DNA of 64,000 nt from Chrysomallon squamiferum (lineage: Eukaryota; Mollusca; Gastropoda; Neomphalida; Peltospiridae): positions 10,043,904 through 10,107,903 of the forward strand of contig CM022672.1 of NCBI GenBank assembly GCA_012295275.1. Reading direction: 5' to 3'. Position 1 is the first letter of the stretch. Every line of letters starts with the position of its first letter. Both the position numbers and the translations under genes were made by a program. Positions 24,126 through 58,714 of the stretch are shown piece after piece. The notes beneath the pieces are model-generated. The model saw only the letters and a list, made by a program, of their open reading frames with translations. It was not told the DNA's origin and did no database searches.

Positions 24126-25185
24126 TGAAGACTCACTGCACGATTTATTCGTAGCGCTACATGCTCAAAATAATTTTAATATGAATTGTCAGAAGTTAAT
24201 CTGGTGTTTGGTTAAAGAGAATGCCATTATTATGTAAAAAAAACTCACATTTAAGATGATCTAGTATCATTATTTATAAATAGATAAACTAAAAAACTCA
24301 TAAAAAAAAAAAAAAAAAAAACAACGATCAAACAAACCAAAAAAAATAATAATAATAATAAAATGAAATAAAAAAATGAAAATAAAACAAGTCGGAAAAA
24401 AGATAACGGGACAAGAAGGGGTGTACATTTGTATTCACCTCTGTAAATAAAATAAATACAGTTATTACGAAATCAAAACATATTATTTCCAGTTAAAAAA
24501 TTTTCAGATAACTCAAATGTGTGATTTAATGTGGAATAATCATGTATTATTTATAATCAAATGAAACGTTTACACACTATTTGTTTTTGACAAAAAAAAA
24601 AAAAAGTTATATAAAAAATGAATATTTCTTTGTGTACTCGTGTGCATATGTATGTATGTAAGTATATATGTATGTATGTATATGTATTATAAATGTGTGT
24701 ACATGTGTTAGTGTATAGAGTGTTAAAGATAAAATGTTAATGTTTGAAATGAAAGATGTTACTTACAATGATAGCAAAACAGTAAGCTTCGATAATGTTT
24801 ATCTCCATCTAACTAATTATTTTATTCAGTTCCATTCAATAGGTATTTACTAGTATTGAAATATAAATATAAAATAAATAACGATTATCTACAGACGTGT
24901 AAATATATTACATGTCGTTCGTTCCCAGTTTTCTGTTTGTTATTATTATTTTTATTATTATTACGAAATATAATGAACAACAAATCTGAATCCTAATGTT
25001 TTTTGTTTTTTTTACAAAATATATTTTATTAATCTGTCCAGTAATTCTGATAGCAGTTATACACGTACAGAATAAAATAAAGTTAATATTTATCAGTGAA
25101 ACCCAGAAACTGGCATCAACAACAGGTCCAATCGTTTAATAATAAAAAGCAAACAAACGTTTTGCAAATAGATCGATCGTTTGTT
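24126..25185. other. Intergenic, no gene seen
   Basis: Poly-A/AAT-rich tracts at 24300-24365, (GTAT)n near 24650-24690 and ATT-rich stretches. No supported feature beyond simple repeats. Confidence 0.6.
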
Positions 25186-25600
25186 TCAAATACAGGCTGA
25201 AGATCCCAAACTCGGCATCGTTGGGACCAACGACGACTTCTGCAACGTCGAAGACAACTTCATGCGACGCTGCATCAGCGCTTTTTCCAGGTCTTCACTT
25301 TTTTTACTTTCCTTCATAGTTTTACATTTCTCCATACGTTTCGTCGTTTCACTTGCTGTGTAATATTCCTTCAACAATTTCTTCTGTTTCTGAAGGTCGT
25401 ACACAGTCGAAGAACCAACGCCAGACTGTTCACGAAGTCTGCACAGCGATGTTCCTGAGTCTAACCTCTTCAAGAAGATCTATGTTTTCCAGTTATACTC
25501 GACATTCTTTCTTTTCTTCACGGCGACATTGACGGGTGATTTTGGGCGTTTGAGAGAAGTCGTAGCGGCGTTTCGGCGAAATATTGTTAGGTAACGGGAC
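25186..25600 (-). pseudogene. Decayed pogo/Tigger (CENP-B-like) transposase N-terminus
   Basis: On the minus strand, LKRLDSGTSLCRLREQSGVG and STVYDLQKQKKLLKEYY reproduce the helix-turn-helix of CENP-B/Tigger/Jerky transposases: a 'lkrld.G.s...l...ygvg.STv.di.k.k..l..y' pattern. KSEDLEKALMQ then matches the linker before the second DNA-binding helix pair. Upstream the frame is interrupted by a stop; downstream it shifts out of homology and ends at a stop near 25186. No DDE catalytic domain remains, so this is a relic. Confidence 0.65.
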
Positions 25601-26659
25601 CGTTGTCGAACATGGCCGAGTTTTGGGACCTTCCACTTGTATTTAGAACTCATTAACTAAATAAATAGTTAAATAAATAAACAAAATGAATGAATAAATT
25701 ATAAAACATACAAATATCTAACCAAAAATCTTTGAACAATAAATAAACATCACGATGTTCTTCAGTCTAATGTTAAAAATGTTAGCTTTACACAAAACTG
25801 TAAATGATTTTTGGCGTCTTTAAGAATTTTAATTTTTTTTACATTAGAGAAAACGCCATTCAACATATTTGAGAAATACCGGGTTTTCCTGTCTCTGTCA
25901 GTTAACTCGCATCTTAAGAATACAAATCTATTTCCACAATCTTAGTCTTTAAAAATGATATCCTTGTTCTGGTAAAATTCCTTGATTCAAACATTCATCT
26001 GACATATCTGTAACTTTAGACTGTGTGTTTTTATTTCCTTTTTTTTTTCTATGACCTTAACACACCATAATTTTGATCTTTTCTGAGCTGAAAAATTTGA
26101 AATTAAATTCATCATAAGCAACGATTTGTCTCACATCAACTTCCTTATTAACTTTTCATTCGTTATTAAACGTTTTATGTCTTCATCGTCGCTTTTAATT
26201 TCCGTACCATTAGGTTTTCTGAAAATATTCCGCAGGTTACTTCCCTTTGAGAAAACATTTGATCTTTCAGCCGTTTGATATAATATTTGATGTCGGCACT
26301 ATTTATTTTTGTTCTGAATCTTTGGTGTACATACACCTAATAACCGATTCATCTCCGCACCAGGACTCTCTCTCTCTGTCGTAATTGTTCAGGAGATACT
26401 TCTCAGTCTATTAATATACATGAGAGTTAATTGGGTCGTAATAACACCCTGTCTGGGTGGTGAACACGAAGAAGTCTTATAATCTCAAATCCGCACTAGA
26501 ATCGTTTTAGTATGGCTACTCATCTACATCGATGACACTCTGGTTTGAGAATATTGAAGATAATGACGTGGTCGTTCAGCAATCAGATCAAATTGTTCGG
26601 TAATATTAACCCACGTAATTAGACATATTTGCTTCGCTTGTAGAAACTTGTCCAGTGTT
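25601..26659. other. GPCR 3' flank / probable 3' UTR
   Basis: AT-rich sequence downstream of the GPCR stop on the minus strand. TTTATT at 26302-26307 (AATAAA on the minus strand) is a possible polyadenylation signal. No other gene is evident. Confidence 0.4.
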
Positions 26660-46263
<19,604 letters not shown>

Positions 46264-46308
46264 GTTTGGCTTATTATTGGTTTATCCGTTAGTCTGTATT
46301 TCTTTGCC
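46264..46308 (-). other. GPCR 5' UTR part, bounded by a splice acceptor
   Basis: Upstream of the ATG, the minus strand reads ttatttattttcag|GGCAAAG at 46309/46308, a good polypyrimidine-AG acceptor. So at least one non-coding exon should lie further upstream (higher coordinates). Confidence 0.6.
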
Positions 46309-47411
46309 CTGAAAATAAATAAAATAATATTAAAAATACAGATACATCAGTCACAGAGGCTGACTTGCTGAAAGACTATAAAAAAGACAAACAAGGAAAT
46401 ATTCATTTATACATAGAAAGATACTTAGACAGATACATAGATAAATAAATATAGATATACAAACAGATGTACGAAAAGATGGATGGATGGATAGATAGAA
46501 AGATATACAGACAGACAAACATATATTTATATCTTATATTTCTGTGGCGTAGAATAATTAATAATCCTTGTTCAGACAGTTAATTTAACTTTTATTTTCG
46601 TTCTTCTTTTCTTTTTTCTTTTCGTCTTTTTTCTTTTTTCTTTTCGTCTTTTTCTTTTTTCTTTTTTGTTGTTATTGTTGTTGTTGTTGTATAACCACAC
46701 AGACAGACAAAGAAATAGACAGACAGCGAGTTTTAAATAAATGACAACAATACAAACAAACAACTGAATTAATAAACTTTTACTATCTAAAACAAACAAA
46801 AAAAAAAACCCATTCAATTTCATCTTATCTATCCAGATATCGCATTTTACCATCTAACTGGCCCATCAAATCAAACATGTATAAAATCTACTGCCGCTTC
46901 GAAATTATTTCCCTTTGTAACGTTCTCGAAACGTAGAGGAAATTAAATGGAGAATTAAATTAATTCTGATTCTACGAGGAGATCTAAATGTTCCTGTTTG
47001 GTCACAGACAAATGAACTAGAAAACATTTTTCGAGTCCAGCTGTTCAAACAGTGAGTAGTTAATGATTACTGATGAATTATTGATGAAATGCAGAAGGGA
47101 ATAACAAGATACCCATACATAATCTAGTTTTAGTCGTTTCTAATTCTTTCTCCTATTTTTTTTTTTTTTTTGTGATAGCTATAGATAAAAATTAAATGAC
47201 CAAAGATCACAGACGTAATAAATGTTTAGGATGGAAATTGTGTTTTATTTCTGATTTATTAAAAGCATGGACAATAGTTTAGTCTAAAGTATGTAATTTC
47301 ATTTTTTATTCAATTGATTTACCTCCGTGATTATACTTTTTGTAATTATCTTTTTTTGTCTCTTGCGGTACTATGTTTTCTTTTTCATCTTTTCTTTGAT
47401 GTTTATGATTC

Positions 47412-47435
47412 TGAGAGAGAGACAGACAGACAGAC

Positions 47436-47531
<96 letters not shown>
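47412..47531 (+). repeat. (GACA)n-(GA)n microsatellite
   Basis: Short GACA run followed by about 45 GA units. Confidence 0.93.
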
Positions 47532-48128
47532 GGACGATAATGAATGAAAGACCAGATTTTTTGTATGGGAAAGATTAATCTGATTTCCCCTTATCACTTT
47601 AGAATATTTGAAATCAGCAAGACAACAATTTAAAGAGATTTGCATAAATGTACTTTATTCTCCAGGTTCAACTAATGATTCATTCTAGATTCAATCTATA
47701 AATTTTTCAGGTATTCATCTGCAAAAATCTCACATAATCCACTGCGATAGATATACAGGTTTTTCACTAAGCCACATTATAAACAGTACTTAAAAGTTAG
47801 ATGTGTCAAATACATCGTCAGAAGACTTTACACTGTAGAATCATTCCTCTTTACTCTCCAATTTGGTCTATATCCCATTCCAACCAAAACTCCTCCACTG
47901 GTTTATCAAAGACTGTGAGATATCATTTCCTGTCAATGGAAATATTCTGAACCTCTAGCTACTAACTCATAACAATCCGTATTTGGTGTCAGCGAATGTC
48001 CTTTCTTACGTCATTATAATGAAGTTACTTTAAAAATTAAGTTTCTGAGACATATTTTATGTATATTGACTGACAAACGTATGAAAAGGCTGACAGAAAA
48101 ACTGACAGATCTGGGCGCACACACACAC

Positions 48129-48129
<1 letters not shown>

Positions 48130-48172
<43 letters not shown>

Positions 48173-48325
48173 AATGGACTGATAGATAGATAGATGAATG
48201 GATAGATGGATAGATAAATAGATAAATTTAATGGTATATTTATATATATATATATATAAAATGAATGGACTGATAGATAGATAAATGAATGGACGATAGA
48301 TAGATAAACAGACAGATTTAATTGT
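48130..48325 (+). repeat. Duplicated ~100-bp unit with TA and TAGA tracts
   Basis: Two successive units each have a (TA)n run, then aaaatgaatggactgatag, a TAGA-rich stretch and aatggtatat or aattgtat at the end. Confidence 0.7.
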
Positions 48326-50136
48326 ATCCCAGACAAAGCAAACAAGACAGAGATTGAAGAAGCAATCAGATTATTTAAGCTGTGTTTGTAGTTCGCACTA
48401 ATAAACTTATCTAAATTCTTCGAAGAGAAGAGATAATTGCATTTACTCAAATATACATCATGTCATCTTTATCAATTTCGACCTCGTGTTTGCCTCGCTG
48501 ATTGAATTAGTGAATACTATTATACCAACGTACCTGACAGAAAACAAATCTTATTACTTATTTCTATCATCTTTATTAGTTTCAGATGATGTGTTAGTAA
48601 CTTATTATATGTTGGACATGAGCCTACAGATGGCTGGAATAAGCTGACATTTAAACCTTTGTCGAATTCTTGGCTATACGTTTTGTTTAAGATTTCAGAT
48701 TCTTTAATTCGTATTAGTGATAGTGGTAGAAGAAATGTTATGACTAACTCAATTCAGTTGTTTATATCTAAAAAAAAAAAAAAAAAAATATTCATTTTTT
48801 ATTTGAAATTAGAGTTGTTTTGATCTTCATATTTTTTTTTTTCTTTTTTAATGTTCATTGTTTAACCGAAAATACAGTTCACATCGGATCGATATTCTTA
48901 TGGTAATTTCCAATCCAAACACTGCTCCTCTTCAGATTTCCTAACAAGAAAATTCTACTTCTATATATCAGATGAGACATAGAAACGTAACGGCTAAAAG
49001 TTACACCAGACTCTGAAACAGAATGTTTATATCACTGGTATTTAAAACCCTTACAAACTGGGATTGCGTGTTCTTTCTAACCTTCTCTGACACAGTATTA
49101 GCTGTGTCGTCATAAACAGGTAACCTAGACTACGCAAGAAAACGTATTTTTTTAACCCGACGATAAAAGCACGTCTTCAAAAAGTTTGTTCAGATATTAA
49201 CAGCCAGTTCAAAAACAGCTCTTCCTTTCAGCTTAACAGCCCGTGTAAACCATTCAAAGAGTCCTCGGAGGAATCTTGTAATTTTAAATATGTCAAACCT
49301 AATTGCTTTGAGTCTAGCATTTCTTACATCTGCGTTGTCAGATCAGAAAACTGCATGGGTTTATTACACAATCAATGTCCGTAATCTGTTAGTTAATGTA
49401 ACAATAGAAACCATCAGTACACGTAACAGAACAGACGAAACACACTTTTACAATACCAGAATAGATCTTGATTTTGTTTATGGATGCTTCTCTATCGACC
49501 ATCGGCATTTGTTTCAAACTGGACTCAGTCTAATTTCAAAAAAATAAACTATTTTTATCTAATCACATTTAATTAGTACGTTATGTTTGCTGGAGTATAA
49601 ACGGATATTTTTCCTCCATTTTTCACAGCTAATCTTATGTAAGGGCATATCTAACATTTCTAAACCGCTGTCGCATGCGATACCAGTTTTCATTGAAAAG
49701 CGTATTCCAACAACAGCAGAATACTGGTTATAACGGGAAATTGCCCCAAAGATGCACAGAGGAGGATTGATCCTGCAGTCTATCATACCTCATATTCTGT
49801 GAAGACTTTTTCACCACGGTGTTGACAGATAATTATAAAGTTGGGGGTTTTTTTGTTTTGTTTTTTTAACGCAACGACTTCAACTGTTTAATAATTACAC
49901 ACTAAATTTCAACAGAACTAAAGTCACAGTTTTGTTTTGAATAAGACATCGAAACACAGAAAATGTGATGTTTTCAGTTACTCTGGCAATTAGTGATAAA
50001 GATAACAGTCTCTGCTCTTTCTTTCATTTTCTTGCAGATGACATAACAAATACGACCACAGATGGGCTGTACTGAGAGAAACACTTAAATGTACGTATGT
50101 ATGTATGTTTGTATATATATATGTGCATCTATCTAT

Positions 50137-50172
<36 letters not shown>

Positions 50173-52777
50173 GTCTATCTAAGTATGTATCTATGTTTGT
50201 GTGTATATATATATATATGTGTGTGTATACGAATGTTCATATGTATATAAGAATGTACGTACATGCGTGTGTGGAGTCGGTATATTCATGTATGCATGAT
50301 TAAGTGTATTTACATATAATTATAACAACTCACAGTATAATAATGTACATTTGTTTATGTGTTAAATTACCGTTCAGACAGAAAGACCAAAACAGAGTTA
50401 GGCATGTTAAACAAAGCTAAAAGAGACCGACGTTATGAGAAAAAAATGTTCCACTATTCATCTCAGCTGTAGGAATGTTGTAAAACTGAGAATTTTTACA
50501 ACACAGAAACAAAGAGAGAATGTTAGCAGATAACAATAGCTGTCAGGAGTGACAGACTACACCAGAAGAGAAGCGTGTGATAATACACGTCAACGTTTAT
50601 TTGTGTTTCAGTAATGTTATCTCGCAGCACAAATTGCAGAGAAATAATTAACTGTGGTGAGACACTGCAGATTCGTTACGTTGTGGTCTTGTGTGTGGCT
50701 GCGTTCATTTCTTAACTTCTTAACGTTACGCCGGCCCCCTATTTGTATAATATTACCAGTCAAAACACCACTTCTGTTAACAAGTAGTGTACGAAAAACA
50801 TTTCCGTAAAAAGATATTTTGGATATTTCTGAAACAGTAATTTCCAGAGTTTTGTGGGGTTTTTGTTGTTGTTTTTTTTGTTTTGTCTATCTAAAACAAG
50901 TTTTAGTTTTCTCTATATAATACAGGAACGATATGTTTGTCTGTAAATATAATACAGCTGATATGTTTGTCTCTACCAGAAATGGATCCAGGATTTCCAA
51001 ACAAATGTCGTCTTTATGACTGATAAAAAATGTCCAAGATGAAATCAAATTGTTACTGTTAGAGATGTAATTGCAGCAGCCAGGGTTGTTATGAAAATGA
51101 AGATTGAAAAATTTGAAGCCTGGGGACGTACAAAGTTTCAGTCTAATCAAAGCTTAGAGAACTGTCTGAAGATGAAATATACGAATATTTTTATGTTTCT
51201 GCATATGTGTATGTGTGTGTGTGTGTGTGTGTGTACTCTGTGTATATAACAGGAGTAGTCGTTCTGTTAACTTGGAATACTGGAAAAGAAACTTTCTATA
51301 ATGTTTTAAAACTAATAGTTATATAAAATCAAATAAAAATAAAAAAAAAAAAAAAAAAAAAAAAATGAAGCATACGTTTATCAAATCTGATGTGACATAT
51401 TGTGGTCGACAAGACGTATACTGAGAAAACGCTTAAATCTTAAAAGCGACGCCATAATGATTCTCCTACTATTACAGAACGTTTCACAGAACGCGACAAG
51501 CTGTCGTAACATATCGTGCAACAAAAACATCACAGTTCTGCGCAGATATAAGTGCGTTTCACCGCATAGCCGCGAATATGGTTAGGATACTAAATCTAAG
51601 TAGAATGTTTCTATAAATATTACGTTTGATCCTTAGCCAAGATATTTATGTTGTAAATTTTCTCTCTCTCTCTCTCTCTTTTTTTATTTGTTAGCGATGC
51701 TTCTCATAAAATATATTTGTCCTTGCTGATATGGTAAACACAAGTGTGTGATTTCTATGTGTAACCAGTATAATGGTATTTGTAAATAATTTCTGCAGAA
51801 GTGTCTACCAGTGGAGTCGTTATAGATAAATGTAATGTAGCTAAATAAATAAAATATAAACGTACTGAACAAACAACACACATTCAATGCTGACTGAAAA
51901 GATAATAATGTTATAGAAGAAGAAAAATAAGTGTAGTGTAATATACGAACACTTTGAACTAGCTCCCGAGAGAATGAGTAATTTTTGTGTCTATGTACAT
52001 TTACTGACAGAGAGGGAAGGAGAGAGACAGACAGTCAGACAGACAGACAAACTAGAGACAGACAGACAGATAGACTAGAGACAGAGAGACAGATATACAG
52101 ATAAAGTTAATGGGAGTTAGAAAGAGATAAGAGAGAAAGAAACTGAGAAAGAGAAAGAAAGGGCATGAGAAATAAAGAAAGAGAGCGAAAGAGAGAGGGA
52201 AAAGATAGAGAGAAAAAAAAAAAAGGGGAGAAAAAGAGAATCAGTTTTTGAAGGAAGAGTTTAATTTGTAAAATTATACATGAAATAACACTAAAGTCCG
52301 ATAAATTAAAGATGTTTTGAATGATATTAATGAATATATATATCAATGATTCATCCAAAATATAAATAAACCAAAAATAAAATAAAATCACAGCAGAAAG
52401 AAGCGCAATATACTATTAACATCTAAAATTATTAGTTCATTCAACTTCGTAGCGATTATCTCAACTTAAAATAATTCTATATGCTTTAATATTATTTCGT
52501 GTTATGTTCATCGCTTACGTTATTCGATGCAAATGATGGTTTAGTAATTATTTAGTAATTATTATTCCATACAGAGCAGCATCTCAGCAGCTGTCAACGT
52601 CTGTAATTCCTTTACCGCTCCAGGACACTTGGCATATTTTTTTACATCACTGTTATTTATTCAGCAACAGACATCATTATGGATTAAAAACGGCGAAGAC
52701 GCATTGGATGAAAAATCTGATGAATGGCCCTTTCTTTAAGAGAACTAATTTAGAAGATAATCTATTTTAATCTTCTT

Positions 52778-52809
<32 letters not shown>

Positions 52810-53033
52810 GTAATCGGTAGCCAACAGAAAGACACCTGATCGCTGTTGAAATTAATGTCTGCAACCAGTGAAACGAATGTACTGCAGTGATATGATGTAC
52901 GTAGTGCTTAACAGCTGACAATGACGTCCTGTGACGTAATTACGTAGATGCGTCAATATGTAATTGAATACGTAAGTAGGTTTTCTTGAGAAAGACTGAG
53001 AAACCGAGGAAAAGCTACAGAGTGTGACTGAGA

Positions 53034-53134
<101 letters not shown>

Positions 53135-55929
53135 AAATGTTTATAAATTTATCAAATGATGAACATAACTGATTGCTTCTTAGCATTCAGCTATTGCTAC
53201 TACTTCTACCACTGCTACTGTACAATAATTATAAGCAGAAAATTACTTCTTGTGAATGGATGGTGAATGTTTTAAATAAATGATAAAAACCTGTGTCACT
53301 GCAAACAAGTAGCAAGCCTAAACCCCATCCACCCTCCATGAACTGCATTCCTGCAGCAAATCAGAATATGGAATGAGACTGAACTAAGTGCAGTAAACTG
53401 TCATGTTTTGGCAATCTAACGATCATTAGCGAGACCACATAATTCATGATGATTCAACAAGCGTACAAGGCCAGACAACGTCACTTCACCTATTTCCGTC
53501 CGACCAGGTTTGTCGGAATACGGAACTTTCAGTGTTTCGCTCTTCAGCAGACTAGAGGCGCTAATATCATTATTAACTGCGATCATTCAAAGGACGGTGA
53601 AGTGTCACTGACTGACAGCTACGGAATGTTTAATGAAAATAGCGCGAAGGAACGACCTCTTGAAGACCGTCAAGAGGCAGCAGATGCCTAGTAACCGAGA
53701 TATCCTTTCTTGGAGGTCCAGCGGCACTTGCTTAATGAAGATTTATAGGAAAATAAATGTGACATAATTGTTTCTGACCGATAACGACGTAAAGGAGGAA
53801 AAAGCAATTAAACTTTAGTGCTTGTCTAAAATCAGAAGTGGCATTCCGTGCTTCTGTGTTTCAGGAATAGTCTGTGTTTAAGACAAGACTTTAGAACCAG
53901 CTTACCATTCAGATACTGCAAACAAAGAACACAAAACTCGGGTGAATGAGTGAAATGAATATGTATTAACGATGCCTTGTCTTATTAACTGTTATTAGGT
54001 GACAGTTGTAAAGACTCGCTTTCTCTTCTCAATGGTCAATTCGCACCGAGTAACGAGTTTACAACCAGACACTACAGCTCCTGTTATCAGTCACAAGAAC
54101 TGGTTGAATCGCCAAACAAAACAATGGGTCTTGATGAACCGTTAGTCCTGTTATCGGTTGGTTGAGGCTTAATTTCACTAGTGTATCTGTTTGTTAAATA
54201 CAAACATAAAGTTATACACGTCTTGATAATAAGCACTGCTTTTGGAAATCAAGACAATGTGGATTAATTGTCAGTTAAAAAAAAAGAAATAATGATACTT
54301 TAATGAGCACATATTTATTGTATAATATGGAAATATTATATAAATTATATTGTTAACGTCATTCGTTAGAATTGTCTACGACCTTGTAATGGGTGAGCGA
54401 TGTAATTTGGTACGTCAGACCTTTCTTCGTCGTTCTGGATTAACTACAACTTCAGGGTCATAATTGTTATTTCTTTCTTTTTTAATAATTTATTTTCTTT
54501 GATAAATGTTTCTATTCCTTTTTTTATTTCAAAATTACGGTAACTGACGAGACAATAATCGTATTTAATGAAAAGCTTTATTTAGAGGCTCGTTGTCAGA
54601 ATCGCTTATTTCGTATCTCAGTGAAATTATTAGACAGGGGTTCTAAACAATCAGACTCATTAATATACAGTTTAATATAAAACGAAGAAATCACTGCAAA
54701 ATAGGACAAAAAATATCAGTTTAATAATTTAACCAGAATTTATTTTTCAACTGATATAAACCAAAACATTTTTTTTTAAATTCTTTATTAGTTGGCTGTT
54801 ATTACATTCTACTACCACCTTTTAGTATGTTTTGTAAGCTTTTGGGACCATGCACAAATACACACATTACGCAAACAATCTCAAAACAGCATTGTCTCAA
54901 AGAAGTCTTTCAAGACGTAAACAGTGGCTTATTTCTGAAGAAAGAAAGGACTACACATTATTACAGAGGTTTAGCAAAGACGTAACATCACGTATCGGAC
55001 CCGTATCGAACCCGTATCGTCTTATCTCGCGAGATTTCCTCGACACGGAACAAGCCTGAACGTACGTGTTTAGGTACAGCGAAGCACTTGCACGTGTGCA
55101 CGTTTTTTCTCCGTATCGTTAAGGCAATTTTTCAAAAGGTTATAAAGAGTGTCTTGCTTTTATGATTTTCTTTAATCATCTTTGCGCCGATTAGAGCTAA
55201 CTAAGTCGCATAGTTCTGCATGGTTTTTCACATAAATGATCGCCAAAGACAGCGCTGTGCTAAACTGAAACTGAGTTACGTGCATGACTCGTACCGTAGA
55301 TACGTGAACGGATTGCGTCTATGATAAACCTCACTTTGATTTACTTACTCGAGTATTGCATGCATGTCATAACGTAACTCAAACAAAGTGAGGAAATCTC
55401 TGTGTGACAGATGTTTTATTCAGTTTTACCAGGAAATCTATAGTAATAGGAAGAATCGGAAATCAGGAACTGCAGGACAAAATAAGAAATTTTCCTAAGA
55501 GGTTTTCAGAGAATTAAGTAGTTGGGAAGGTCAGTTAGCATAAACAAACACATTTTATCAGACGTTTTAATCAGCCGCTGACGTGGAACACTCAGGTCGT
55601 TTTATTTTGACGTTCACGTTGTTTTTACAATGGTGCTAATGAAAAACCATTTAGTTACCATGTTAAGTTAATAAATGGATATTAAGCGACACTTCAATGT
55701 ATTTAGAATTCAGGGATTTTTTTTTATGTGAATATTTCTGTAGACGGAAAAGTATATACGTCGTCTTTTATTAGTGAGTCACTTCCTGTAAAGGGGAATA
55801 ACCCATATGTAGGCTGTATTAACATCAATGTTTATTTTTAGAGTTGGTAAATTCTTTCATTCTTTCGTTCTTTGCACTTTTCCTTATTTTGATTTTTTTA
55901 ATTGAATAAATTAACATTATTATAACCGG

Positions 55930-55985
<56 letters not shown>

Positions 55986-57197
55986 CGGATTCATTGAGCC
56001 ATCCTTCTATGCAGCCATTCATTCATTCATTCATTCATCCACCCATCCATCAATCTCTACGTTCATTCATTCATTCATTCATTCATTCTGTTTATTTAAT
56101 AAGACAAAATGTGCCAGATATCTTTATCCTAAATCTTTAGTAATTATTGTAGAATTCATTCATTCATTCACTCATTCATCCACTCATCCATTCATTAAGA
56201 CAGTCGGTCATTCATTCGTTCGTCTCAATTCATCCATCGTAGCATGCAGCTGTCCGACCGTTTACTGAGAAATAATTTTCAAAACTGACGTACAACTAGA
56301 TATTACATAAAAACATATCTTCAACTGTCGCTGTCACATATTTGCGAATAATAAGACACTTCAGAGAAATGATTGCCAGAGAAATAAATACGTTCGAGAT
56401 AGCCCAAGGGTAAGTAATATTAATTTCTGCATCAAGCAATAGATTTGAACATATGCAAAATAAAATGGAAGCGGGAGTATTAATCTTTCGTGGAAAACAA
56501 TGTAAATGATGATGGTGAAGAGAAAAAAATAAATGGAATAAAATACTATAAAATAAAATAAAGATAACAAGATGTTGCTTAATATGAGGAATCTTTACTC
56601 TTTCATTTCTATATTAGTTATTTGCTTCTCTAGATGTATTTTAAGTGTAAGATGGTTTTGTTCGAGATTTTCTAGGGGTAACTGAAGCTTTAATAAGTTA
56701 AACAACCGTTTATAGCATTAATGGGTGTTTCTTTTGCAGATAAATAGGACAATATTGACATAATATAATTCATTAGTATAATATATATGCGTACATAAAC
56801 AGAAACTTGGTTCCTTAAATACACATTTTATTACGTTTCCTTGCTTTCTGCTGAAAACTTTCACAGCTGCAGAATAAATCAAATGCACTGACGTCATATG
56901 AAAGCGAATAATAAAGCGTAAAATTAAAACTCAGAACCTAATTATTTTACCCAAAACCTCACCGGAAAATATCATCCTCTAATTACAGGGAAAATCGAAA
57001 ACGCTTGAAAAATCAAGAACATTTTTTTTTTTTTTTTTTGTCATGATTGATTGTTTAAAACACTTCAACACATTTTACTATTAATAGTTATTTGATGCTA
57101 ACCATATGGATGTTTCATACAAAGGTGATATTATAGATCAGTGCCACTTCCATAGGTTACTCTTTTCGATTAGCAGAAAGGAATCTTTTACGTGGAT

Positions 57198-58437
57198 TTT
57201 GAGATACGTTATTGTAAAATACAGAAATTGTGAGATACAGTTTTGTAAAATACAGTAACTGTGAGATACGCTATAAGAAAATACAGAAATTGTGAGATAC
57301 GTTATTGTAAAATACAGAAATTATGAGATGCTTTATAAAAAAAATACAGAAATTGTGAGATACGTTATTGTAAAATACAGAAATTATGAGATGCTTTATA
57401 AAAAAAAAACGAAAATTGTGAGATACGTTATTGCAAAATAGAGAAATTGTGAGATAAGTAATTGTAAAATACACAGATTGTGAGACAAGCTGTTGTAAAA
57501 TACACAAATTATGAGATAATTTAGTGTAAAATACAAAAATTGTGAGTTAAGCTATTGTAATCTAACAGAAACTGTTAGATACGTTATTGTAAAATACACA
57601 AATTGTGAGATACGTTATTAGAAAATACATAAATTGTGAGATAAGTTATTTTAAAATTCAGAAATTGTGATATACTTTAGTAGAAAATACGGAAATTGTG
57701 GGATACGTTATTAAAAAATACGGAAATTGTGAGATAACTTATTGCCAAATAGGGAAAATGTGAGATAATTTATTAGAAAATACGGAAATTTTTAGATAAG
57801 TTATTAGAAAATACAGATATTGTGAGATACGTTATTGTAAAAAAAAAAAATGAAATTGTACGATACATTTTTGTGAAATAGAGAATCTGTGTGACAGTTA
57901 TTGTAGATCACAGAAATTGTGAGATGCATTATTGTAAAAAAAACAGAAATGTGAGATACGTTATTACAAAATACAGAAATCGTGAAATATGTCATTACAA
58001 AATAGAGAAATTGTCAGATACGTTATTAGGAAATACGTTATTGCATACATTATTGCATACATTATTGCATACATTATTGCAATTACATAAATCAAGAGAT
58101 ATGTTATTATAAAATACTGAATTTGTGAGATACATTATTACAAAATACAAAAATTGTGAGATATGTTACTATAAAATACAAAAGGTGTGAGATACTTTAT
58201 TGTAAAATACAGAAATTGTGAGACACGTCATTGTAAAGTAGAGAATCCATGAGAAACATTGTAAAATACAGAAATTGAGAGAGGCATTTTCGCAAATACA
58301 TAATTGTGTGACATTACTGAAAATACAGAATTGCAAAATGTGTTATTGCAAACAGAGATGTATGAGTTTGTTGCAAATATAGAATTGTGAAATACGTTAT
58401 AGCAAATACAGAACTGTTGAATCCATTACCGAAAATG
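57198..58437 (+). repeat. 31-bp minisatellite, ~40 degenerate copies
   Basis: The unit contains gagatacgttattgtaaaa followed by tacagaaattgt. It repeats with a 31-bp period and increasing divergence towards the right end. A local higher-order tcattattgcatacattattgc triplication occurs near 58040-58080. Confidence 0.92.
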
Positions 58438-58714
58438 TGGTTTTTGTTGTTGTTGTTTTTTGTTCACTGTGGAAATCTGGCACCTGTAAATCCTAACTCG
58501 TATAAAAGAGCAAGTGCGAATCTATGTGGGTGTTTGTAAAGTGTTTTCACTTAGGATGAAATGGGAAGATGAGCTTAAAAAAACAAACGAAATGAAGCAA
58601 AATGGTTAAAATGAAAGAAAAACATCATTTATCAATAAAACTAAAGAAGATATTATTACTTATTTATTTATTTATTTCTTGTGTTTGTCTGTCTGTCTGT
58701 TTGTTTGTTTGTTG

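Noticed and set aside
49290-49547. 85-codon plus-strand frame with a signal-peptide-like start (MSNLIALSLAFLTSALS)
   Set aside because: Single short frame in AT-rich sequence, no domain, no cysteine pattern, and no supporting splice or promoter signal; a chance frame is likelier.
53446-53691. 81-codon plus-strand frame with balanced composition
   Set aside because: No recognisable family, no splice context, and length compatible with chance.
57198-58437. CRISPR-like repeat array
   Set aside because: Units are contiguous with no spacers, degenerate, and in a eukaryotic genome.
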